DNA of 64,000 nucleotides from Rhizopus arrhizus (lineage: Eukaryota; Mucoromycota; Mucoromycetes; Mucorales; Rhizopodaceae): positions 372,001 through 436,000 of the forward strand of contig JAKZZE010000017.1 in NCBI GenBank assembly GCA_024220505.1, in the 5' to 3' direction. Below the pieces are notes generated by a model. It searched no databases, was not told the DNA's origin, and saw only the letters and a program-made list of their open reading frames with translations. Within the stretch, counting starts at the first letter, position 1, and each line of letters begins with the position of its first letter. A program made the translations under genes and the position numbers. Positions 33,752-43,764 of this stretch are shown here, one piece after another.

Positions 33752-36200
33752 TTAATTTCGTACACGATGTCTCAAAAATTCGAGAATAGCTTGAGTTCCT
33801 TGATCGACAATGGCAGGTCGAGGAATTCTAAATCTATAACAAATGAAGTTTTAAAAATAAAAATATGTAAACTATTTACTGCTTTACCTATTGCCAAAGA
33901 CAGCTAATTCCTTCAATCCTTCAATTAATGAAAGTTCAGGAGGTAATTGGCCAATATCGTTATTGCTAAGATTCAAAATCTCCAATTTCTTTCCAAACAT
34001 ATCAATAGTGATATTATCCACCTTATTTGAACTCACTGAAAGTATTTTTAATTCAGGAAGAATAGAAGCCAAGTTATGTGGTAGACTAGTAAGCATATTT
34101 TGATTGAGCACTAATTCCTCAAGTTTAGGAAAGCTAGTGCTTTCGCCTATTGCCTTCAATTGTTTCATACGATTATTGGATAGCTTCAAGACCTTCAAGC
34201 TGGAAAATACAAGTCCGTCAATTGTTAAATTAAACTCTTCGATACGATTGTGTTCTAAGTCAAGATGGACAATAAATGTTGATAATTTACTCAAAGCCAT
34301 TGGGAGTTGAGTAAACATATTACGGCCTAATATACACATTTGTTTAGAACCATTTTGAATACTCTATCCGAATGCTACTTTTTCTCCAACACTTACTTAA
34401 TAAAATGGTTCCTGGTATGGCTTCCCCGGTAAAATTGAGCTGTTCTTCAGGTAATTCCATCAGTTGCTTGTTTGACATATCAACTCTTTTAGTTACATCT
34501 ACTTGCTGTTCCTTTATCTGAATGTCATCTAAGTAGAATGTACATTACATCTATGCGCAAACGTCCATTTTTTTAATTTGTGCCTACCATTTTCTTCTTC
34601 CTTTGCGTCCTCTTTAGATGCATTTTCGTTTCGTATGGCTGTGTTATCCTGTTCCTCATTTGCAGCTTGTTCTTGCTGACTCTTATATTTGGCTCTTAAT
34701 GATTCAATGAAATGAGCCATGGAAGTAGTGATACGCATAGGGTTTCCCTCACAATGAATTGCTTTGAGCTCCTCAAGTTGTCCTAATTCATATGGTATCT
34801 GCTGAATATCATTTGCTCTAACGTCAAGGCGTTGCAAGTGAACGAGATGAATGATTGCAGTTAAGGGTATATCTTTCAATTTGTTGGATGAAATATCTAA
34901 AGTCTGGATATTAGGTGCTCCGCCGAGGCCTTGCATTCCTGCCTCTGTTATTCTATTGTTTCGTAGAGCGACTTCAATTAATTTAGGAAAATCTGAGCTG
35001 CCAGTTGTAATTCGAGTCAGTTGGTTATCACTAGCATCCAATCGAACAAGAGATGGTAAGGCAACATCACCTAAACTATGTGTATCAGAATATTTCCTTT
35101 CTTCATTTTTTTTAAGTATTGGCGAATATACCTCTGAACAAAATGTCTAGTTGGTTTTGACTCACTTGTAACTCTTTTATTTTTCTTGCGTGCAAAATAA
35201 TGTCTGGGAGTGTCTTGATTTTATTATGACTCAAATCGAGCTTGACAAGATCTTTGACAGCTGAAGCATTTGATATCTGTATCTCTTCAATCATATTATG
35301 GCTCAAATCGAGTTGTTCAATATTAGCATCCGATATAGTTACTTGCTTAAGTCTGTTATGTGACATATCGAGCTCTTTGAGATTTTCAAGTTGAAACAAT
35401 ACACTTGGTATAGTTTCAAATTCATTATGCGGTAATAGTACTGAAGTCAAATTTTGCAAGAGTTGAATGCTGTCAGGTAAAGACTTTAATTTGTTAACCC
35501 GAAACTACATATAGATAGCATGAGCTTTTTATATAACTAGTATATTCCTATATGTAAGATGCTTACGTCGATTTGCTTTAAAGAGCCAAATTCTTTTCCA
35601 AGCCTTTCATCAATTTCTGTGATCTGGTTATCACCAGCAACGAATTTACTAAGCTCCTCAGCGTCATACCATGCATCTCCTGAAGAATTGAAATCTACCA
35701 CAATCGAGTTGGGATCCACATGATACCTAATACCAGAAAGATTGTTAAAACATTCTGCTTGTGGTTATATAGTCAACTTACATATTCAATACTTCTTCGG
35801 GTATTTTTGTCAATTCTCTGCTTGAAATATTAAGCTTTCCTGAAGCTTTGGCTTGTTTGATCACAATTTGAATCTTTCTTGGGGAAACTGCTGCAGCAGA
35901 CTCCTTCACAGCACTTCCTCCGCCATATCTCTGGGCACCCGTCATCACTTTATTGCTTTTCTGAGCTGTGTTATCCTCATGTTGTCCAGTTACCTGCTTT
36001 GTAGCTGTCACTCGTGCACGTTGCTGGGCCATAAAAGCTTTGACACCTTCCGAAGGTCTAGCTGAATTTGTGGCCTTACTGGTGCTTGCTGTCTTTGGCT
36101 TAGCTTCTTTTACTGGAGGAGGAGAAGCTGGTTGTTTTTGAGTCCTGAGCATAGAAGCTTTGGTTGCCCTTGGCTGAATAGAAGGTTTTCCAACTGGCAT
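33752..36200 (-). CDS. leucine-rich repeat protein, LRRC40-like
   Basis: The N-terminal 120 residues are basic and Ala/Ser/Thr-rich (MPVGKPSIQPRATKASMLRT...), then KLNISSRELTKIPEEVLNM opens a long LRR array. Repeats of the LxxLxLSxNxIxxLP type are plain: LENLKELDMSHNRLKQV, IEQLDLSHNMIEEI, LVKLDLSHNKIKTLP, LQRLDVRANDIQQIP, LEELVLNQNMLTSLP and LEILNLSNNDIGQLP. A charged insert (about 34545-34680) splits the array, as in LRRC40. The C-terminal cap (FRIPRPAIVDQGTQAILEFL) also resembles LRRC40. About seven exons, roughly 620 residues. The role is a protein-interaction scaffold; the partner is unknown. Confidence 0.85.
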
Positions 36201-36298
36201 TTTTCTCGTATAAATAAAGGAAAAGAAAGTGTAAGAAGAAAAAGGAAGGGGATGTTGTTTTTATATACATAATTTTAGAGCTCAGCCTCAAACTGCGA

Positions 36299-36790
36299 CT
36301 ATTTTAGAGTATACAAAAAGGAGGAAGTTCTGCTCAAACTAAAAGGGGGTGGGGACAAGGAAGCTACCAACATAAATTGGCTACATTCAATCGAGGCTTC
36401 TGCGTTTTGATAATCAAATTGAGCCTTATAATATACATTGCTTTTGACAAATTCAAATATATTCATTTCTTCTTTGCTTATTGATTTATAAGCTTTTCTA
36501 AACATACAATCTATGCTAGCAAGTTCAGGTGTTAGTGCAGTGGCACCTGGATTCTTAAAAGCCTCAGGAGCTGAAGATTTATGAAGTATCTTACATATAT
36601 TTACCTTTATTATATTAGAATGAGATAAATCATATCTAGTTTCCTCATATAACCTCAAGACCTATTACAAAGAATCTTGTGAGGGAAAATCAAAGTAGAG
36701 AGGCAATAATGGCGCAAACCAATCCACAATGGCCATAACTTCACCTTTCCAGTATTTGATGAGAAAGGAACTAGTGTATGTTGTAATCTA
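36299..36790 (-). pseudogene. broken ORF of unknown family
   Basis: One continuous frame reads SSFLIKYWKGEVMAIVDWFA and then LPLYFDFPSQDSL, hits TAA TAG in tandem at about 36662-36667, then continues VLRLYEETRYDLSHSNIIKV to a stop at 36299. Because the frame is unchanged across both stops this looks like a disabled gene, but the tandem stops could be the 3' end of an intron if a donor exists upstream. I recognise no family. It lies between LRRC40-like and ELP6 genes on the same strand. Confidence 0.35.
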
Positions 36791-36923
36791 GTTTTTGTAT
36801 ATTCTTATTACTCATATATTAAGCGATCAAATTTTTCATCCTTTTATGACCATTTCTGCTGTATGTCGAGCATTGATGAACGAATTGATTTACGAGATTT
36901 TGCTCGAATCACTTAAAAAAAGG

Positions 36924-36966
<43 letters not shown>
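36924..36966. repeat. A43 homopolymer
   Basis: Forty-three consecutive A downstream of ELP6 (T43 in the sense of ELP6). Intergenic. Confidence 0.9.
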
Positions 36967-36968
<2 letters not shown>

Positions 36969-37028
36969 AGGAGTTTTTCACAAACAAATAAGTGTTTAGT
37001 AAAGCACTCTTATAGAAGTCCATTTATT

Positions 37029-37851
37029 TTATAATACATTTTGCTGGAGTCCCTTTGCAAAAAAGTGAACATTATTATCTAATATTTTATAATGTAGTGA
37101 TTGTGGATTTATATTTAATGCTGCTTGTGGTCCGTGAATAATATCTAATTGGCCATGCACATCTCTGGCGAGTCCACTATGAAGAGGCTGTACCTGAAGA
37201 ATCAAATCACTGCCATAAATAACGTTTTTAATAAAATTGTCTTGCTCGACATCTTCGCTGCCTTCTTCATCAGCATGAACTACACTCAAAAGAGTTCCAT
37301 TAACGCCCTCCATCATTGTCTTAAGTTTAGATACAAAATGCTCTACTCCTTTAAATCCATTATATAATAAAACACTTAAATCGTCTATAATCAATAAGAC
37401 ATCTTGACTCACAAAGTTTTGAATGGTTTTATAAAATAATTTCAAATCGTCTTTGTATTCCAATGTGCCGCTTGGTGCTGTAGGTGTTTTACTAGGAGGA
37501 TAAGGTGTATCGTTGGTGTATTCATTGAGATGTGTTAAACCGTCTATAAACAACAATTTGCCAGTTTGCTTGTAAGTCTGCAAGTTGACTCCCTACCCTA
37601 TTGTTTAGCTATCTTTTTATTTGACTTTTTTTATTATTTACCAGCTTACGAGCAATCAAAAAATAGTGATTGAAAATTTGTGAAAGACCAACAAGAATGA
37701 CAGGCTTGTTTGCTTTTAAATGATTGATCACAAAATGGTGAATCAAAAAGTTTCCTTCTGATTTTAAAGTATCAATTACTAGTATACTTGAGTTGTTTGG
37801 TGGTACATTGTTTGGGAAAGCGAGTGTTGAGTCGAGCGTAGCGTATCCCAT
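37029..37851 (-). CDS. ELP6: Elongator complex subunit 6
   Basis: ELP6 forms the RecA-like Elp456 ring of Elongator, needed for wobble-uridine tRNA modification. The start is the ATG at 37851 (MGYATLDSTLAFPNN). The first exon gives SILVIDTLKSEGNFLIHHFV and ANKPVILVGLSQIFNHYF, a RecA-like strand order without a true Walker A, as expected. A 45-nt intron follows. Exon 2 has KLLFIDGLTHLNEY, then VLLIIDDLSVLLYNGF (Walker-B-like) and GTLLSVVHADEE. About 260 residues in total, normal length. It ends at 37029. Confidence 0.9.
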
Positions 37852-38784
37852 GTTATAGATTATCAAAAGAAAAGAAGCGCTGATTACTTATGCATTTTTT
37901 TTTAAGTTTATATTAACGGTCACAACACATTCAATTCATACTGTAATTGTTTAACCGAACTATATACATATTAAAGCTCTTATCATTTGCTTTATCAATT
38001 GATTAAATTTATAAGACAGAGTAGAATTATCAGATATCGTTTTCCCAAGTAATAAACTCGGCTCTCCAAAGATGAATATAAGCAGAAACAAGATCTACCA
38101 AACATAGCTGCGATCCAATGTAAATCGACATCACCATCTGCGTTCACTGCCCGACTTTCAGATTTAAAATATTATGAGCCAGCCTAAGCTTTCGATTTTT
38201 TTGATACTCGACCAAAAGTGACGTCTCATTTCGACCAAATGAACTTGCTTATTTCGTCCATTTGTGTACCTTTATTTCGACTAAAAATAAATGAGTTCGA
38301 CCAAGCTGCAATGAGACATCATGCGCTCAAAGTGGTCATTAATTTTTTATAAATAAAAATCAAAATTTAAACGTATATAGTGATATAGGATCGGATTATG
38401 ACGGATGTAGAAAGCTAATATTTTCACTAGTTTTCATGTCTGTCATAAACAATTAGTTAATGTGTCTCATGAAAAAGGTGAACTTTTATGTACAAACGTG
38501 TACTGGGTATACACTTAAGAGAGATATTCGCGTAGTAATTAAAAATAATAAACAAGTACACCAAATTAAAGGGAGTTTTTATAATATTGTTAAAAAAATG
38601 ATGTCCGTATAATCACCTTTTTTTTCCACATTTTGTACCAACATATATAAATCAATCATACAACATAAAAAAGCTGAAGTCATTAAAAAACGACAAGAAT
38701 ATAGCGCTTCAAGCAGCAGTAGTGGTAAGAAATAAAAAAAAACGCGATATTTCAGTTAGCTAACGCGTTATAAAAAGACTTATT
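37852..38784. other. spacer between ELP6 and the Fanzor locus
   Basis: It holds the ELP6 promoter and, at 38208-38320, the 23-bp periodic motif array described separately. The rest is AT-rich without genes. It may contain the left end of the Fanzor element, but I could not define a terminal repeat. Confidence 0.4.
38208..38320. repeat. 23-bp periodic TCGACCA motif array with flanking inverted repeat
   Basis: The motif TCGACCAAA or a close variant starts at 38208, 38231, 38254, 38277 and 38297, i.e. spacings of 23, 23, 23 and 20 nt. The first three units each end in ATT immediately before the next TCG; the middles differ. An 11-bp inverted pair, GAYGTCTCATT, lies at 38220-38230 and (reverse complement) 38310-38320. 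It could be a decayed minisatellite, a protein-binding array spaced about two helix turns apart, or the subterminal repeats of a transposon end. Confidence 0.6.
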
Positions 38785-41249
38785 ATACAAAGACTGCAAA
38801 GAACCAGGTCATTATAGTAAACAGTTTTATAAGTGCAAATTTTACGTCAAAGGCACCGCAGATGATGGTAAGCATTATACTCTTTTTATGTATGCTTTCC
38901 TAATTTTTCTATTTAAAAAGTTGGTACTTTTAGAAAAAGAAAACAGACCAATAAAATAAAACAGGACAAGAAAAAGGCGAAAAGACCCAGAACTGGTAGC
39001 AATACGACTGAACCTAACTGTAGTAGCTGTAAACAAGAAGGACATAAATCATCTCGTTCATCTGCTTGCCCCAACCATATACAAACAAAAAAAGAAACGT
39101 TTCTGAGGCACTTGAGGCCTAATTATAAGGCATATACGCGAAAGCTACCTTTTGACCAATGCGTATAAAGCACTTGTCAAACTACACTTGAATCGAAAAT
39201 TGTCTCTGCTTGTGAAGACGTGCGAAATATTGTAGACAGATCACAGCTTTTCGTGAATTTTTATATACTCAGTTTGGTCCGTTTAGATAGTCCTATTCCT
39301 CATAAAATATATGAACAGAATTTTTGGTATTCAATATCACAACTTATAAGAAACCAACGAGTCACGAATGGCATCCTTTTACAGCACGGATTACTTGATT
39401 ATTGGAATAGTTTTAAAAAAAGTTACCCTACTATTATTTATGACAAGAAACTTGCTAATGGTGTTAGCCATTGTATATCGGAAACGTCCAAACAACTACA
39501 AACAGCATACATTAATAACGTAGTAGAACTCTTTGAATCAATAATATGCAAGTATATATTTTATAAAACACAAAATATCTTCATAGTAAGTATGATACTA
39601 TTATAAAAAGCACGTATAACTAAGGCTACATAGTCAATGGATCGTTCAGATGTTGTAAAAATTGTCTCACGTTTATCAACATGTTTGTCAAGGAGTTTCT
39701 GTGTGGCCTCAAGGTCCTGTATTTACCGAAGAAAGGAAACAAATTGTTGATGAAACCTTCCTGCGGCTAAATAATATGATACCAACTCGAGTGACTCTTA
39801 TAACTCTGTCTGAATCTCCTAATAGCTTTGTTCCTTGTCTGCTAAACATCTTATCGGAATATGAAATCGAGCACAACAATCACAAAGCCTACTACGTCAG
39901 GCGATTGCCACTGCCAAGGTTGTTTTCACTGTCACCAACTCCGGGTATGCATTGGAGGTTCGTGAATATAAGCGCCAATGCATTAGCACCCTTTATTAAG
40001 GAGACCCTGCCACAAGGCTACCAGAATCAACTTAATATGTTTTACCGTGTTTTTAATTTTAAAAAATTACGTTTGAGGTATGATATGATATTACATAATA
40101 GACTTTTTTACTTAAATTTACAATAGCATGGACGATCTTACACCCAACGAAAACAACAAGATCCTATTCGGAAATACTATCAAATCTGATGGCTTTTCTG
40201 TTGACTTTGTGTTTTATCGAAAGGAAAGAATGAATAATGGCTCTGACGTTGAATTAACCCTCAAAGACTTCAACTACGAAGAAGTTCACAATCAATATCA
40301 TCCAATGTTCCTTGACCCTGGACGTAAATCATTATTCACGGCAGTTGTTGGCGTAGCTTCAGCCAAGCAGATCCGGAAGTCCTCTGTAAAAGAATATTAT
40401 CATTTAACAGGTAGTACTGTCTATAGCAAAAAACTCGAGTTAAAAAAAAAGTGTTCTGGCATCAAGACGATCGAGTCCCAAATTCCCACACCAAAAACAG
40501 CAGAAGTTGGATCATACAATCAATATGTCAAACATACGCTAACATACCTTGACAAGCTCCTGGATTTCTATGGCAAAGACACTGCGCATCACCGATTCCA
40601 GCTTTATCAAGGCCGACAGAGGGCACCGGAAATGATGGTTAACATGTTGACTCATGGAACAGCCAAGTACAACAGATCACGGAGAAAGCGAAAGAAGAAG
40701 AAGAAGAGACAAGAATGATAAGAAGGAAGATGAAGGGTTATCATTGCGCACTGACGAAAAGAAGTACGCAATTAGCCTTTCTTTAATAGACGTTATTGAC
40801 TTTTTTTTTTTTTTTTTTTTTTTTGAAAGGTTGAAGTGGAGGCCTCTTCCTTTCCAAGAAAACAAAGGAAAGTGTCCGTTCGTCGTTTTTGGTGCCGGTG
40901 TTTTCGGCAAGGATATGGTCAAGATGAAAGGCTTCAGTGTGGGGTGATAGGAAAACTTTTTGCAACGTTGAATAAACGTGAAGCTGCTGGTGAATTGATC
41001 GTCGTGACGATCGACGAATTTAAAACATCAAATACGTGTAGCTCCTGTTTTTTTGATGATCTTAAAGTAGTCAAAACACACGGTTTTAAGGGCAAAGGCG
41101 TTCTCAGTTACTCTAAATGTAAGAAGGTTTGGCAACGAGACGTCAACGCCGCCACTAATATGATGACGATCTCTGAGGCAGTTTGGATGGGAGAGGGACG
41201 ACCGGAAGTTTTCAAGCCGAAGAAAAACGATGGTGAAGGAAGATCCTGA
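38785..41249 (+). pseudogene. Fanzor (eukaryotic TnpB-like RNA-guided nuclease), disabled copy
   Basis: Pieces in order: two zinc-knuckle-like motifs near the N-terminus (CKEPGHYSKQFYKC; CSSCKQEGHKSSRSSAC), LPFDQCV, VRNIVDRSQLFVNFYILS, FWYSISQLI, PVFTEERKQIV, LFSLSPTPGMHWRFVNI and FYRVFNF. The RuvC-I region FLDPGRKSLFTAVVGV with its Asp is followed by YYHLTGSTVYSK, LYQGRQRAPEMMVNML and FVVFGAGVFGKD. Next comes the RuvC-II/zinc-ribbon DEFKTSNTCSSC and finally RuvC-III QRDVNAATNMM. Candidate catalytic residues persist, but the gene is broken: TAA at 39166, a frame change near 39655, one in an AAG-rich run near 40700 and one in the G run near 40942. An in-frame T24 sits at 40801-40824. Introns at 39586-39633 (possible) and 40078-40126 look genuine. 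Fanzors use a 3' omega RNA to cut DNA; that flank is replaced here by EF-1alpha sequence. Confidence 0.85.
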
Positions 41250-41672
41250 ACTTGGTAAGAGCCCTTTCAAGTACGCTTGGGTCCTCGATAAGCTTAAGAC
41301 CGAATGTGAGCGGATTACCACCATCTATATTGCTCTCTTGAAGCTCGAAACCCCACGCTGTCACTGATGCTCCTGGTCACAGAGATTTCATCAAGAACAT
41401 GATTACTGGTACTTTTCTCAAGCCGATCATGTAAAGCTTATCATTGTTGGTGATGCTGCTGATATTTCCAAGGATAATCAAACCCGTGAAAACGCTCTTC
41501 TTGCCTTCACCCTCGGCGTCCGTCAATTGATTGTTGCTATCAACAAGATCCAAGTGGTCCGAAGCTCGTTACAACGACATTGTCAAGGAGGTCTCCTTCT
41601 TCATCAAGCAGATTGGCTTCAACCCCAAGTCTGTTCCTTTCGTCCCCATTTCTGGCTGACACGGTAGAAATA

Positions 41673-41674
<2 letters not shown>
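41232..41674 (+). pseudogene. EF-1alpha (TEF1) partial retrocopy-like fragment
   Basis: From about 41235 the sequence encodes [20 protein letters not shown], then [27 protein letters not shown] (the G3 DxxGH region of the GTPase) and, after further frame changes, [46 protein letters not shown] and SVPFVPISG. This corresponds to roughly residues 45-195 of elongation factor 1-alpha. At least three frameshifts disable it, no intron interrupts it, and it runs directly into 60 A residues. The 5' end abuts the last codons of the Fanzor ORF. An intronless, 3'-A-tailed, truncated fragment suggests reverse transcription, although the A run follows an internal coding site, not the gene's true 3' end. 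Confidence 0.85.

Positions 41675-41734
<60 letters not shown>
41675..41734. repeat. A60 homopolymer after the EF-1alpha fragment
   Basis: Sixty consecutive A immediately downstream of the EF-1alpha fragment. This is the longest homopolymer in the window and fits a retrotransposed poly(A) tail, though simple-sequence expansion is common in this genome. Confidence 0.9.
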
Positions 41735-41738
<4 letters not shown>

Positions 41739-41960
41739 TAGTATCAAAACTTGTCTTCCAGTGATCCTTAACGCTCTTTTTATATTTTAACATCAGTACG
41801 TCTCTCTTCTTTATAAAAAAAATATTTCAATTCTTTTGTTTTACAACTGTCTTTAAAAGGATGTTCATGCGTCCGTATCTACCGCATATTTTACAAATAA
41901 AAGTATTCACTTTTAATAGTAAGCGGTTGTGTCACTTTTTTTTTTAATGGGGAAAACAAA

Positions 41961-43096
41961 ATGGAAAACTTAACTTTTGAAGAAATACACCAGCAATTCT
42001 TGTTACAGCAGCAGAAGCAAAAAGAGCAGCAACAACTTTTTATTTCTTGCTGCTCTTTATTCTTAAACTTTGAATGTGCAAAAACAGAGAAGAATCGACT
42101 AGTTATACTTTACATTCTTTATTCCCAATATGCAAATCTACCCTTAGAACAGAATCCATTTTTAGATTTCTTTTTAAACCTACTTGACAACTGTACATTT
42201 ATTGAACGTCATTTTGTCGGTTGTATATTAGAGGGCACTCTTTCAGGCGTAAGCTTAGTCGATGTTATTATATCCTTATATTGACTTTGTTTATGTATAG
42301 ATTGCTAATTTGACACCTCAAGAAGTATGCACTAACCCAAGCATATTGCCAACAACAACAAAAGAAAAAGATAATAAGTACATTGCTACTTTAAAGCTAA
42401 AAGTTGCCAAACTGATTGATGACCCGTAAGACTGCATATCAAATTGCTTTAATTCAATCTTGTTAACCAATTACTTAAAAAACAAAGGAACATTGTAATA
42501 TTGAATGACCAGATAATCCAGTTACTATCAGTAGCAGGAAAGAGGCCGTTGACTCTGTCAGAGAATGAGATATTAAGGAAGGAGAAGTTGTCCGATTATC
42601 CATTACCTACCTATGTTTTACCAAATGAATTACCTGCTTTAATCAACTTGAATCAATTTCTTGCATTTGATATCTTATCACTGCTACTCAAATCAGACAA
42701 GACACAAGAGTAAGCAATGAATAAGATGAATGACACATAGTAACCTTTTTACATAGATATCTTCAAGCCATACTAGATCATCCAATCACTTTACAGTCCA
42801 TAGAATCAATACATCACATCCTTGTACATAAAAAGACGAGTTTATCTCAAGATTTCATTCATTATTATATATCAAACAGTATTCGCTCTTGCGATCAATT
42901 GGAAGATGGGCTAATAAAGGACAAACAAGTCAAGCAAGTGGCAAAATTCATTCAATCCTTGTTAGAACAAAATATTATATCCATGGCAGAATATTTTGTA
43001 GAAATCCAAGCCTTTTGTGTTTCTTATATGAAAATAAAAGGTGTTGTTCAGTTGTTTCGTTTGGCTTCCAATGAAGCTCGACAAATCAATGAATAG
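41961..43096 (+). CDS. CCR4-NOT complex subunit 11
   Basis: CNOT11 belongs to the deadenylase complex that shortens mRNA poly(A) tails. The N-terminus has a Gln-rich stretch (residues 12-25) then NRLVILYILYSQYANLPLEQ and NPFLDFFLNLLD. After short introns come LPTYVLPNELPALINLNQFL and AFDILSLLLKSDKT, matching the family's LTPAKLPDLVE...NPLVAIEMLLKLM region. The final exon has QSIESIHHILVHKKTSLSQD, FIHYYISNSIRSCDQL, KFIQSLLEQNIISMAEYF and VEIQAFCVSYMKIKGVVQLF, the highly conserved CNOT11 C-terminus. Four exons, about 330 residues, shorter than the animal protein in the middle. Confidence 0.87.
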
Positions 43097-43764
43097 CATT
43101 TTTTTCTTTTTCTTTTTTTTTTTCTGTTATAAAATTGGTTCTCCTTCCTATATCATGATTGATTTTAAATTTTCAGTACACTTTGTGATAAAATAAAAAA
43201 GAAAAAGAATGATACTATACAAGTCTCAAGTCGAAACTTTATACTCGTAAAACAAAAAAATAATAATAATAGGAAAGAAGTCACTGAGGAATGACAGAGC
43301 CTTAACCTTTGGATCTTTTATTTGAAACATGTATATACAGATGGAGCGCTTGACCTACTGTGAAAAAATAATTCCCGCTTGTAACTATCTTTTATTGGTA
43401 TTTGTTGAGTAAATAAGTCGCGGAAATATATTAGTCAACCAATGTCGATTGATGGATTGAATAATTGTACAATAATATTTCCTTCTTGTTAAAGAATAAT
43501 TAAACGTCTCATTAGATAGTTCTTTGCCTTTATTTGTTTTATTTATAACTATAAACATTGATTCCATAAGTCTGCCATAATACAATTTTGTAAAGTGTCA
43601 TCAAAGCATTCAAATTATTGCTCTTTTCCAACATTCACCGATTACGTGAAAAATGTAACATAAGACAAGCACCAAAATCATTTCTCGGGAACTTATTAAA
43701 CATTTAAAAAGAAAATAAATTTTGATTGTATATTTTTTTTTCATTACCTATTTTTTTTATAACA
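43097..43764. other. intergenic, no gene seen
   Basis: The 3' flank of CNOT11 and the promoter side of the membrane-protein gene. AT-rich, with a short T run near 43117 and T8 runs at about 43733 and 43752. A 66-codon minus ORF (43385-43585) has no recognisable features. Confidence 0.35.

Noticed and set aside
38208..38320. Possible CRISPR array
   Set aside because: Only a 7-9 nt motif repeats, the period is 23 nt in total, and the host is a eukaryote; repeat-spacer structure is absent.
41569..41793. 74-codon minus-strand ORF across A60
   Set aside because: Poly-Phe artefact of the homopolymer over the EF-1alpha fragment.
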